From assembly GCA_041485285.1 (NCBI GenBank), contig JBGPJF010000101.1:1-7215 (forward strand): a stretch of 7,215 nt of DNA, written 5' to 3'. Positions within the stretch are counted from its first letter, which is position 1. Each line of letters begins with the position of its first letter. Positions 1 to 5,324 of this stretch are shown here, one piece after another. Below the pieces are notes generated by a model. The model was not told the origin of the DNA. It made no database searches and saw nothing but the letters and a program-made list of their open reading frames with translations. This stretch comes from DATEUP01 sp041485285. Lineage in GTDB: Archaea > Thermoplasmatota > DTKX01 > DATEUP01. The translations under genes were made by a program, and so were the position numbers.

Positions 1-729
1 AGTGGGATGGGTCGGTCGACGGCCCTCACGCTGTCGCGCGACGGCGCGAAAGTCGCGCTGAACTACGGAACCTACCGGAAGGGCGCGGCCAATGCAAAGC
101 AGACCGCGCGCGCTATCGAGAAGGAATTCGGGTCTGAAGCGATCATCTTGCTCGGCGACACGACGAAGGCCGCGGTTTGCAAATCGCTCGTCTCCAAGGC
201 CCGCGCGGCCTTCGGCTCGCTCGACATCGTGGTCAACAACGCGGGCTCGCCCTGGGAGTTCCTGCCCATCGAGCGCGTGCGGGACGCGGAGTGGGAGAAG
301 TCGATGGCCGCGGAGATCAACGCCGTGTGGTACCTCACGAAGTACGCGCTGCAGGGGATGCGGAAGCGCGCCTACGGTCGGATCGTGCTCCTTGGGATGT
401 TCCGCGCGCAGGCGTGGAGGGGGCCGCCCTTCGACGGCACCTTCGGGAAAGCCGCGCGCGGCTTGCTCACCGAAAAGCTCGCGATTGCGCTCCAAGACGA
501 CGGCATCACGGTCAACGACATCGCGCCGGGCTACATCGAGTGGGTCTCGTGGAAGGGGGCGCTCCAGAATGCGAAGCAGGGTCCGCCTCCGCCGAAGGGG
601 TCCGAGCGCCCCGTCCCCCAGCACGCTGCCGAAACGATCGCGTGGCTCTGCCGCGACGAGCAGCGGTGGATCTCGGGCGCCCAATTGCCGGTGTGGGGCG
701 CGCCGCCGCCGAAGGGGCGGAAATTCTAG
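1..729 (+). CDS. Short-chain dehydrogenase/reductase family protein, 5' partial, atypical active site
   Basis: This is a Rossmann-fold SDR protein whose start lies upstream of the window; the first in-window codons read S-G-M-G-R, the end of the usual TGxxxGxG nucleotide-binding loop. Counting from the Met at base 7, the NNAG motif is at about residues 76-79, the tetrad Asn (EIN) at 105, the active-site Lys at 148, and an APGYIE segment follows, all typical of classical SDRs that use NAD(P)H. The catalytic Tyr four residues before Lys148 is Gly144, and the Ser position about 13 residues earlier is Met131 (preceded by Gly130). Two of the four catalytic residues are therefore absent. The C-terminus, normally close to LPVDGG, reads LPVWGAPPPKGRKF, and a second PPPPKG segment sits in the usual substrate-lid region. 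The family call is secure from the fold motifs; true dehydrogenase activity is doubtful. The substrate cannot be told. The Met at base 7 is internal to the cofactor loop and is not the start. Confidence 0.88.
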   Translation, partial: SGMGRSTALTLSRDGAKVALNYGTYRKGAANAKQTARAIEKEFGSEAIILLGDTTKAAVCKSLVSKARAAFGSLDIVVNNAGSPWEFLPIERVRDAEWEKSMAAEINAVWYLTKYALQGMRKRAYGRIVLLGMFRAQAWRGPPFDGTFGKAARGLLTEKLAIALQDDGITVNDIAPGYIEWVSWKGALQNAKQGPPPPKGSERPVPQHAAETIAWLCRDEQRWISGAQLPVWGAPPPKGRKF

Positions 730-733
730 GCGC

Positions 734-742
734 GATTAAGTA
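734..742 (+). promoter_or_regulatory. Candidate archaeal TATA box for the gene at 778
   Basis: An A/T-rich element, gattaagta, stands out in GC-rich sequence just after the SDR stop. With the usual spacing of about 26 bases, transcription would start near 764, giving a leader of about 14 bases before the ATG at 778. This is seen by eye only and is weaker than the other TATA candidates here. Confidence 0.4.
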
Positions 743-777
743 GGGGCGCCCATCTAGGATCGGTCAAGTTGGTCGCC

Positions 778-1257
778 ATGTCGGCCCCCCCAATTGCCGC
801 ACCCCCCAACCGCGGGAGGCGCCTATTTCCGCCGATGTGGGTGGCCGCGGCCGTCGTTGCCACCGTTGTCGTGGGGGCGCTCGTACTGTCGAGCCTCTTG
901 CCGCCGCCCGTCGAGGACGTGACCGCCCGTTCGAGCATTATCATCGTACAGAATGAGTCCTTTCACGCCGCCAATGTTTCGATCACCCGCTGCACCTCGG
1001 GCATGTGGGGCAGCGCCACCCCTTTCCAGTACTTCGCCCTGGAGGGTGTCACTTTCAAGATGCGCAACGAAGGGTGCTTTTCGCCGGGCGGCGGAGGCGT
1101 GAACGGAGAGGCAACAAGGCCCGGGGGCCCAACGTGGACCTTCTCCCTCGGCGACCGGGCGCTCCCCAACGATGGCGAGTACCAGACCTGGATCTCGTCG
1201 GACCAGGAGGTCGGGGTACGACGTGGGAACCTAACGACCCTCCTCGTCCGCGCGTGA
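778..1257 (+). CDS. Hypothetical membrane-anchored protein with extracytoplasmic domain
   Basis: A 159-residue protein of unknown function. It has a short Pro/Arg-rich N-terminus (residues 1-19, with RGRR at 12-15) and then one strongly hydrophobic segment at about residues 20-41. The positive charges before the helix predict that the N-terminus stays inside and the rest (42-159) is outside. The outer part has two cysteines (72 and 100) that could form a disulfide, three N-x-S/T sequons (N59, N66, N151) and a Gly-rich loop (103-108), and looks beta-rich, as in small secreted domains. No signal-peptidase or lipobox cysteine site is evident, so a retained anchor is more likely than release. An in-frame TTG at 769 would add three residues; ATG 778 is preferred as the stronger start codon. 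It appears to be a single-gene unit between the SDR and the FAD protein. I do not recognise a family. Confidence 0.75.
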   Translation: MSAPPIAAPPNRGRRLFPPMWVAAAVVATVVVGALVLSSLLPPPVEDVTARSSIIIVQNESFHAANVSITRCTSGMWGSATPFQYFALEGVTFKMRNEGCFSPGGGGVNGEATRPGGPTWTFSLGDRALPNDGEYQTWISSDQEVGVRRGNLTTLLVRA

Positions 1258-1280
1258 TGCGAGCACCCGCGGCGTGCCAG

Positions 1281-1293
1281 CAAACCGTTATGA
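1281..1293 (+). promoter_or_regulatory. Candidate BRE/TATA element for the FAD protein-deaminase operon
   Basis: The sequence caaacc followed by gttatga resembles an archaeal BRE plus TATA box. Its centre lies about 31 bases before the ATG at 1321, so the transcript would have only a few leader bases. No Shine-Dalgarno sequence precedes this ATG, in contrast to the second gene of the operon. Confidence 0.5.
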
Positions 1294-1320
1294 CGCAGCC
1301 TTGCGCTTGACGCCACCCCC

Positions 1321-1887
1321 ATGAGCGAGCATGCGTTCGAAGTCCTCATCGTCGGCGGTGGGATGGCCGGCCTGTCGGCGGCCGTGTTCCTGCAGCGCGC
1401 GGGCCTGAAGACGGTCGTGTTCGACACGTTCGAGTCACGACTCACGGAGGTGTCCCTCGTCAACAACTACCTCGGGTTCCCCGACGGAGTCCCTGGGGCC
1501 GAACTGCTCAAGCTCGGGCGCAAGCAGGCGGCCCGCTTTGGCGCCACCGTGAAGGACGACCGTGTCGAGGAGTTGAAGGTGCAAGCGGACGGGTCGTTCC
1601 TGGCGCGCGATTCGGCGGGGGAGACCTACCGCGCGGCCCGCGTCCTTATCGCCTCCAACAAGAACGTGAAAGCCGCTACCGACCTCGGGCTGGCGCTCAC
1701 CGGCTTCAAGGGCAAGTTCATCCACCACGACGGGAAGGGACGGACGCCCGTCAAGAACGCGTACGTGTGCGGCCGCATCACCGAGATCCCGAGCCAGGCC
1801 GTCATCGCGGCGGGCGACGGCGCCGCGGTGGCCATCACGATGATCACAGACCTCAAGGGCGAATACTACGTTGACCACGACGAGTGA
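1321..1887 (+). CDS. Single-domain FAD-dependent oxidoreductase, thioredoxin reductase-like
   Basis: A 188-residue flavoprotein-like protein. It opens with a beta strand and the dinucleotide-binding motif GGGMAG (residues 12-17), followed by a strand ending in FD (34-35) where FAD ribose would bind. The region NNYLGFPDGVPGAELL (48-63) matches the thioredoxin reductase segment around the FAD isoalloxazine. The end, AYVCGRITEIPSQAVIAAGDGAAVA, resembles the C-terminal FAD-binding helix of thioredoxin reductases. Unlike thioredoxin reductase (about 300-330 residues) it has no inserted NADPH domain and no CxxC redox pair; its only cysteine is Cys150. The usual ATG strand in the middle reads LIASNKN. 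It is therefore unlikely to be a standard thioredoxin reductase. Short archaeal proteins of this type are known, mostly annotated only as NAD(P)/FAD-dependent oxidoreductases. It is the first gene of a two-gene operon, 13 bases before the deaminase. The electron donor and acceptor are unknown. Confidence 0.85.
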   Translation: MSEHAFEVLIVGGGMAGLSAAVFLQRAGLKTVVFDTFESRLTEVSLVNNYLGFPDGVPGAELLKLGRKQAARFGATVKDDRVEELKVQADGSFLARDSAGETYRAARVLIASNKNVKAATDLGLALTGFKGKFIHHDGKGRTPVKNAYVCGRITEIPSQAVIAAGDGAAVAITMITDLKGEYYVDHDE

Positions 1888-1888
1888 G

Positions 1889-1894
1889 GGAGGA
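1889..1894 (+). promoter_or_regulatory. Shine-Dalgarno sequence for the deaminase gene
   Basis: The motif ggagga lies 7 bases before the ATG at 1901 and complements the usual 3' end of 16S rRNA. It fixes the start at 1901 rather than at an in-frame TTG at 1871 inside the upstream gene. It also shows that the second gene of this operon uses SD-led initiation. Confidence 0.75.
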
Positions 1895-1900
1895 TCCGGA

Positions 1901-2314
1901 ATGCTCGCAGACAAGCAGGCCGCTTCGCTCCTTGCCCGCGCCCGCGCCGCGCGCACGCGCGCCTACTCGCGCCACAAGCCCAAGCGGATCAAGGTCGGCG
2001 CGGCGCTCATGACCTCCACCGGCAAGGTGTTCGAGGGCTGCAACATCTCGAACGACTCCTCGACGCTCGGGATGTGCGCCGAGCGCGTCGCGGTGTACTC
2101 GGCGGTCGCGTCGGGGGCGCGCAAGTTCAAGGCCATCGCCGTGGCCGGCAACGGCCGCGAGCCGTGGACGCCCTGCGGGGCGTGCCGCCAGGTGCTCTCA
2201 CAGTTCGATCCCAGGGGCGCGATGGAAGTAATCATGACTGACGCGACGGGAAGGCGCGTGCTTCGCGCGCACCTGCGCGACCTCTTCCCCCTGCCGTTCC
2301 GCGTTGACGATTAG
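1901..2314 (+). CDS. cdd: Cytidine deaminase family protein, variant nucleoside-binding site
   Basis: A 137-residue zinc-dependent deaminase of the small, homotetramer-type cytidine deaminase family (usual length about 125-140). The catalytic CAE is at residues 59-61: Cys59 binds zinc and Glu61 is the proton shuttle. PCGAC at 91-95 gives zinc ligands Cys92 and Cys95. The expected reaction is hydrolysis of cytidine or deoxycytidine to (deoxy)uridine plus ammonia in pyrimidine salvage. The nucleoside-binding motif, normally N-x-E-N, reads N48-I-S50-N51, so the Glu that contacts the ribose hydroxyl in characterised enzymes is Ser here. The N-terminal AYS...VGAAL segment is about two residues longer and more basic than usual (HKPKRIK). 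Substrate preference may therefore differ, for instance a modified nucleoside or a blasticidin-S-deaminase-like substrate; zinc chemistry should be intact. It is translated from its own SD as the second gene after the FAD protein, and its TAG stop overlaps the stop of the convergent hydrolase gene. Confidence 0.9.
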   Translation: MLADKQAASLLARARAARTRAYSRHKPKRIKVGAALMTSTGKVFEGCNISNDSSTLGMCAERVAVYSAVASGARKFKAIAVAGNGREPWTPCGACRQVLSQFDPRGAMEVIMTDATGRRVLRAHLRDLFPLPFRVDD

Positions 2315-3114
2315 CCGCCCGATGCGCTCGCCAACTCGCCAATGGCCGCATACAAAGCCTGAGCATTGTCGTACATCGGGCTGCGCGAGGCCGACTCGAC
2401 CACCACAATGCGAGATCCCCACTCCTTCGCCTCTCGCACTTTGGGCCACTCGTCGAGCGTCTGCGGGGAAAGGATGAGGTTTCGCGGGAGCGGGGAACTC
2501 CGAAGGTGCTCCCAAAGTTCGCCGCGTTTAGCCGCCTCGAGCAGGCCCTTCGCGCTGCGATAAACCGCTGACGATGACGCGAAAGCCGCCGTGTCGACCC
2601 AATGGCGGTCGGCTTCGCTCGCTTCGTCGGCGGCGTACGGGGCGAGGACGTCCGCGTACTTCGCGCGGAACTCGCCTTCGTTGAACGCCGCCACTTTAGC
2701 CGCGAAGGGCATGCGCGCCGGGTCGAGAGATGGCTCCACGAGGATGACCCCGGCGATTCCTTCGACGGGGAACCGCGCAAGCTCGACGGCGACCGCCCCC
2801 CCAAGCGAGTAGCCGACGAGGAGCACGGGCCCGGCGTGCCGCACCGCGCGCAACGCTTGGAACAGCACGGCCGCGTGGCTCGCCGGCCGGTAATCGAAGT
2901 TTACCGGCTTGTCGCTTGCGCCGTGGCCGAGGAGGTCCACGAGGAGGAGGTCGAAGCGCGCGAGGTCGGGGGCCTCTGTGGCCTGGGCAAACGACGACGA
3001 CGCGCCGCCGAGGCCGTGGATGAAAACGAGCGTGCCCGCACAGGGGCTCCGCGTCGCTGGCCGCCCGACGACCGCCAGGTCGCAGCCGGGTGGGTCGACC
3101 CGCACGAATTCCAT
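2311..3114 (-). CDS. Alpha/beta hydrolase fold protein, catalytic His apparently replaced
   Basis: A 267-residue alpha/beta hydrolase. Visible motifs are HGLGG (33-37, oxyanion-hole loop), DLLGHGASDKP (60-70) and GYSLGG (101-106) with the nucleophile Ser103 in its elbow. A cap region rich in Ala and Glu follows (about 131-205), and the last strands contain Asp221 (LDEWPKV), a candidate acid residue. The loop that normally holds the catalytic His (close to AGHxP) reads A-S-R-S-P-M (242-247), so Arg244 (codon CGC) occupies the His position, one base from CAC. Either a different His acts, or the protein is not a Ser-His-Asp hydrolase. ATG 3114 is chosen because a TATA-like element sits about 27 bases upstream on the minus strand, implying a leaderless message; an in-frame TTG at 3162 would add 16 residues but lies upstream of that element. 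The substrate is unknown; general esterase or acyl-transfer activity would be the default guess. Confidence 0.88.
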   Translation of the reverse strand: MEFVRVDPPGCDLAVVGRPATRSPCAGTLVFIHGLGGASSSFAQATEAPDLARFDLLLVDLLGHGASDKPVNFDYRPASHAAVLFQALRAVRHAGPVLLVGYSLGGAVAVELARFPVEGIAGVILVEPSLDPARMPFAAKVAAFNEGEFRAKYADVLAPYAADEASEADRHWVDTAAFASSSAVYRSAKGLLEAAKRGELWEHLRSSPLPRNLILSPQTLDEWPKVREAKEWGSRIVVVESASRSPMYDNAQALYAAIGELASASGG

Positions 3115-3137
3115 GCGGCCTGCCACGGCGGGGCCGG

Positions 3138-3144
3138 ATTTAAC
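3138..3144 (-). promoter_or_regulatory. Candidate TATA box for the alpha/beta hydrolase
   Basis: Read on the minus strand this is gttaaat, centred about 27 bases before the ATG at 3114. That predicts transcription starting at or next to the start codon, i.e. a leaderless mRNA. It forms one half of a short divergent promoter region. Confidence 0.55.
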
Positions 3145-3162
3145 GCCCACGTGCCGCCGCAA

Positions 3163-3169
3163 TGTATTT
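3163..3169 (+). promoter_or_regulatory. Candidate TATA box for the glutamine amidotransferase
   Basis: The element tgtattt lies about 35 bases before the ATG at 3201, predicting a leader of roughly 9 bases. It overlaps an alternative in-frame ATG at 3162, which argues against that ATG being the start. Confidence 0.45.
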
Positions 3170-3200
3170 CCCGGGCTCTTGGGGTTCCGGCGGGCATCCT

Positions 3201-3914
3201 ATGAGTTCGGATTTGCTCATTATCCAGCACAACGCGGCGGGCACCGCGGGCCTCGTGGAGGAGGTCGCCAAGGAGCGCGACCGCACGGTCCACGTCGTCC
3301 GGCCCTTCGAGGGAGACACGATTCCCAAGGACGCCAGCGACACCTGGGCGGTCGTCGTGCTCGGGGGCCCGATGGCCGCGTGGGAGGGCGACAAGCACCC
3401 CTTCCTGAACGAGGAGGTCGCGTTCCTCAAGACGTGCATCGCGGCCGACACGCCCACGCTCGCGATCTGCCTCGGCGCCCAGCTCCTTGCTCGCGCGGCC
3501 GGCGCGCGCAACTACAAGGGCGGCATGCCGGAGATCGGCTGGTACCAGTTCGACCTCACGGAAGAGGGCAAGCGGGACTCGCTCTTTGACAACCTGTCGG
3601 CCCAGCCGCGGTTCTTCTTCTCGCACCACGACACCTTCGACCTGCCTGCCGATGCCACCCTCCTCGGCTCAACCCGCCTCTACCCGAACCAGGCGTTCCG
3701 CCTCGGGAGGCATGTGTACGGCGTCGGCTTCCACCCGGAGAAGACGAAGGACATGATCGAGAAATTCCTCGCGAGCCCCGACAGCGGACTCAAAGCGATG
3801 GCCGGCGTGATCGACCCCGCCCGCATCAAGCGCGAAACGGACAGCCTCTTCGACAAGCGCAGCGCGGAAGCGCGCAAGCTCATCCTGAACTTCTTCCGGC
3901 AGGCGGAGCTCTGA
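3201..3914 (+). CDS. Class I (type 1) glutamine amidotransferase, GMP synthase-like
   Basis: A 237-residue stand-alone class I glutamine amidotransferase domain, which hydrolyses glutamine and passes ammonia to a partner or acceptor. Motifs: GGPM at 55-58 (oxyanion strand region), the nucleophile elbow ICLGAQLLA with Cys90, PEIGW at 110-114, SHHD at 141-144, and FHPE at 177-180 giving His178 and Glu180 of the catalytic triad. The normal GVQFHPE reads GVGFHPE; the triad is complete. Helices after residue 181 (to 237) form a basic C-terminal extension with no synthetase domain, so this is not full GMP synthase. Proteins of this kind are usually annotated as GMP synthase-like amidotransferases and include enzymes acting on small amine or peptide substrates. 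ATG 3201 is preferred over ATG 3162, which lies inside the promoter and would add an unlike-family leader (YFPGSWGSGGHP). It is monocistronic by spacing. The physiological acceptor cannot be told from context. Confidence 0.9.
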   Translation: MSSDLLIIQHNAAGTAGLVEEVAKERDRTVHVVRPFEGDTIPKDASDTWAVVVLGGPMAAWEGDKHPFLNEEVAFLKTCIAADTPTLAICLGAQLLARAAGARNYKGGMPEIGWYQFDLTEEGKRDSLFDNLSAQPRFFFSHHDTFDLPADATLLGSTRLYPNQAFRLGRHVYGVGFHPEKTKDMIEKFLASPDSGLKAMAGVIDPARIKRETDSLFDKRSAEARKLILNFFRQAEL

Positions 3915-3938
3915 GGGCCCCTGAGGCCCGGCGGCGGC

Positions 3939-3952
3939 CGAAAGGGTTAACA
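3939..3952 (+). promoter_or_regulatory. Candidate BRE/TATA element for the gene at 3982
   Basis: The sequence cgaaag followed by ggttaaca is one of the better BRE-plus-TATA look-alikes in the window. Its TATA centre is about 34 bases before ATG 3982, predicting a leader of roughly 8 bases. It favours ATG 3982 over an in-frame TTG at 3967. Confidence 0.55.
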
Positions 3953-3981
3953 AACTCCCCATAACTTTGCGCGGCCGTCCG

Positions 3982-4353
3982 ATGGCCAACTCGTACAAGT
4001 CGTCGCAGGGCGACGCCGACCCCCGCCTGCGCACCCGCAAGTACTCGCGCAACTTCGACGTCATCTACCAGCAGTTCTTCAACATGGTCCGCCGCCCGCT
4101 CAAGGGCTGGTGGCTCGAAGACCGGGAGATGGCACAGGGGATTCTGCGCGCCAAGTACCAGCGCCTTTTCTGGCGGGCCGCCGTGACGTTCTGGGTCCGC
4201 AAGCAGGACGACGGCGGCTGCGAGGTCGATGTCGAGAGCGCCGACGCGCCCACCGGCCGCGGCGGCAACCACCGCAGGCGGGTCGTCAAGTTGCTTGCCG
4301 AACTCGACGACGCGCTGCTTGGCGACAACCCGTTCAAGGCGAAGTTCCAATAA
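3982..4353 (+). CDS. Hypothetical basic protein, 123 residues
   Basis: I do not recognise this protein. It is soluble-looking and basic, with no signal peptide or membrane helix. The N-terminus is polar (Ser/Asp/Arg to about residue 24). A central aromatic-rich part (25-72) contains FNMVRRPLKGWWLEDRE and FWRAAVTFWVRK, which could form amphipathic helices. A Gly/Arg-rich linker with NHRRR (92-100) leads to a likely helix VVKLLAELDDALLGD (101-115). The single Cys80 follows Gly-Gly. The mix of Arg/Lys clusters and Trp/Tyr/Phe would suit nucleic-acid or ribosome binding, but nothing visible proves it. Codon third positions are G/C-rich like the neighbours, and the reading frame has its own promoter-like element, so I consider it a real gene, transcribed alone between the amidotransferase and the enoyl-CoA hydratase. 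Confidence 0.7.
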   Translation: MANSYKSSQGDADPRLRTRKYSRNFDVIYQQFFNMVRRPLKGWWLEDREMAQGILRAKYQRLFWRAAVTFWVRKQDDGGCEVDVESADAPTGRGGNHRRRVVKLLAELDDALLGDNPFKAKFQ

Positions 4354-4380
4354 GCGCGCCCCGCCAGCGACCCGCGACCG

Positions 4381-4395
4381 GCGAATTCCTTATTA
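4381..4395 (+). promoter_or_regulatory. Candidate BRE/TATA element for the enoyl-CoA hydratase
   Basis: An A/T-rich patch (gcgaattc then cttatta) interrupts GC-rich intergenic sequence, with its TATA centre about 38 bases before ATG 4430. It is only about 14 bases before an in-frame ATG at 4406, too close for that ATG to be on the transcript at normal archaeal spacing. It therefore supports the start at 4430. Confidence 0.5.
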
Positions 4396-4429
4396 CGGGC
4401 CCGCCATGCCGCGCGCACAGGGATTTACG

Positions 4430-5248
4430 ATGGCCGCCGTACAATTGCAGCACAAGCGCACGCTGATTGACCTCAAGAAGGAGGGCAACGTCGCGATTGC
4501 CGAGTTCAACCACCCGCCCGCGAACACGTACACATACGAATTCATGCAGGACCTTGACTCGATTATCGAGGAGGTCCGCTTCGACGAAGAGGTCGGCGCG
4601 ATCATCCTCACGAACAAGCAGGGCACGAGCATGTTCTCGGCCGGCGCGCACATCCCCATGTTGCAGAAGGCCGACCCGAAGTGGAAGGCCATGTTCTGCC
4701 TGAACGCGCAGGAGACGCTCGACAAGATGGCCCGCACTCCGAAGATCTTCATCGCGGCCATCCGCGGCCACTGCGTCGGCGGCGGGCTCGAGATCGCCCT
4801 TGCGACCGACTTGCGCTTCATGCACCGTGTGAAGGGGCCGAAGACCCCGAAAATCGGACTCCCCGAGATTACCCTCGGCGTCCTGCCGGGCACCGGCGGC
4901 ACGCAGCGCCTCGCGCGCCTCATCGGCAATTCGAAGGCCCTCGACCTCATGATTACCGGGCGGCTCCTGGAGGCCGACGAGGCCGAGAAATACGGGATCC
5001 TCAACTACGTCTGGGACGAAGACGTCTTCTGGGCCAAAACTTGGGAGTACGCCGAAAAAATCGCCAAGGGCCCGCGCAAGGCGTCCGGCTTCATCAAGCG
5101 CGCCGTGATGGAAGGCTCGCAGATGTCGCTCAACAACGGGCTTGCCCTCGAACGCGAGCTGCAGAACCAACTCTTCGCGATGGAAGACGCGAAGGAAGGG
5201 TTCACCGCGTACGTCGAGAAGCGGCAGCCGGTTTGGAAGAACAAGTAG
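4430..5248 (+). CDS. Enoyl-CoA hydratase (crotonase family)
   Basis: A 272-residue crotonase-fold enzyme expected to add water to trans-2-enoyl-CoA, giving 3-hydroxyacyl-CoA in cytoplasmic beta-oxidation. Both catalytic glutamates of true hydratases are present: Glu121 in GHCVGGGLEIAL (113-124) and Glu146 in IGLPEITLGVLPGTGGTQRL (142-161). The first oxyanion-hole loop reads FSAGAHIPML (69-78), with His where the common A-G-A-D-I-K-E motif has Asp. The N-terminal strand pair (VAIAEFNHPPANTY) and the C-terminal helix ending EKRQPVWKNK are normal for the family, and the length is slightly above the usual 255-265. ATG 4430 fits the promoter; an ATG at 4406 would add eight residues. The paralogue downstream is an isomerase type, so together they could cover hydration and double-bond shifting. 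A hairpin with a T-run follows the stop. The exact chain length or substrate class cannot be read from sequence. Confidence 0.93.
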   Translation: MAAVQLQHKRTLIDLKKEGNVAIAEFNHPPANTYTYEFMQDLDSIIEEVRFDEEVGAIILTNKQGTSMFSAGAHIPMLQKADPKWKAMFCLNAQETLDKMARTPKIFIAAIRGHCVGGGLEIALATDLRFMHRVKGPKTPKIGLPEITLGVLPGTGGTQRLARLIGNSKALDLMITGRLLEADEAEKYGILNYVWDEDVFWAKTWEYAEKIAKGPRKASGFIKRAVMEGSQMSLNNGLALERELQNQLFAMEDAKEGFTAYVEKRQPVWKNK

Positions 5249-5259
5249 GCGGCCCTCAC

Positions 5260-5298
5260 CGGCCGGGCGCCCTCGTGCGCCCGGCCGCTTCCCTTTTC
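5260..5298 (+). terminator. GC hairpin plus T-rich tract, probable transcription terminator
   Basis: A perfect 11-base-pair inverted repeat (5260-5270 with 5277-5287) with a 6-base loop starts 12 bases after the hydratase stop codon and is followed by cttccctttt. It looks like an intrinsic terminator for the hydratase gene. In archaea the T-run alone may be the active signal. The tract ends where the promoter candidate of the next gene begins. Confidence 0.7.
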
Positions 5299-5301
5299 AA
5301 C
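5293..5301 (+). promoter_or_regulatory. Candidate promoter element for the isomerase operon
   Basis: The sequence cttttcaac is centred about 28 bases before ATG 5325, the spacing expected for a leaderless archaeal message. It overlaps the T-tract of the preceding terminator, so the call is tentative. Confidence 0.35.
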
Positions 5302-5324
5302 GTCCGCGCGCTTCAAGGCGGCCG

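Noticed and set aside
1435..1956. A 173-codon minus-strand open frame opposite the FAD protein
   Set aside because: It lies fully over a gene with clear FAD-binding motifs, has Arg/Ala/Val-biased composition typical of antisense frames in GC-rich DNA, and has no promoter-like element.
3915..3935. A short GC inverted repeat after the amidotransferase stop
   Set aside because: The stem is only about 5 bp with no T-run, too weak to call a terminator.
4334..5170. A 278-codon minus-strand open frame opposite the enoyl-CoA hydratase
   Set aside because: The plus strand encodes an intact hydratase with both catalytic glutamates; the antisense frame has no recognisable motif and is open only because stop codons are rare at this GC content.
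5142..5324. An upstream extension of the isomerase reading frame through the hydratase end and the intergenic hairpin
   Set aside because: The extension is Arg/Ser/Pro-rich shadow sequence; crotonase similarity starts right after ATG 5325, which also matches the promoter spacing.
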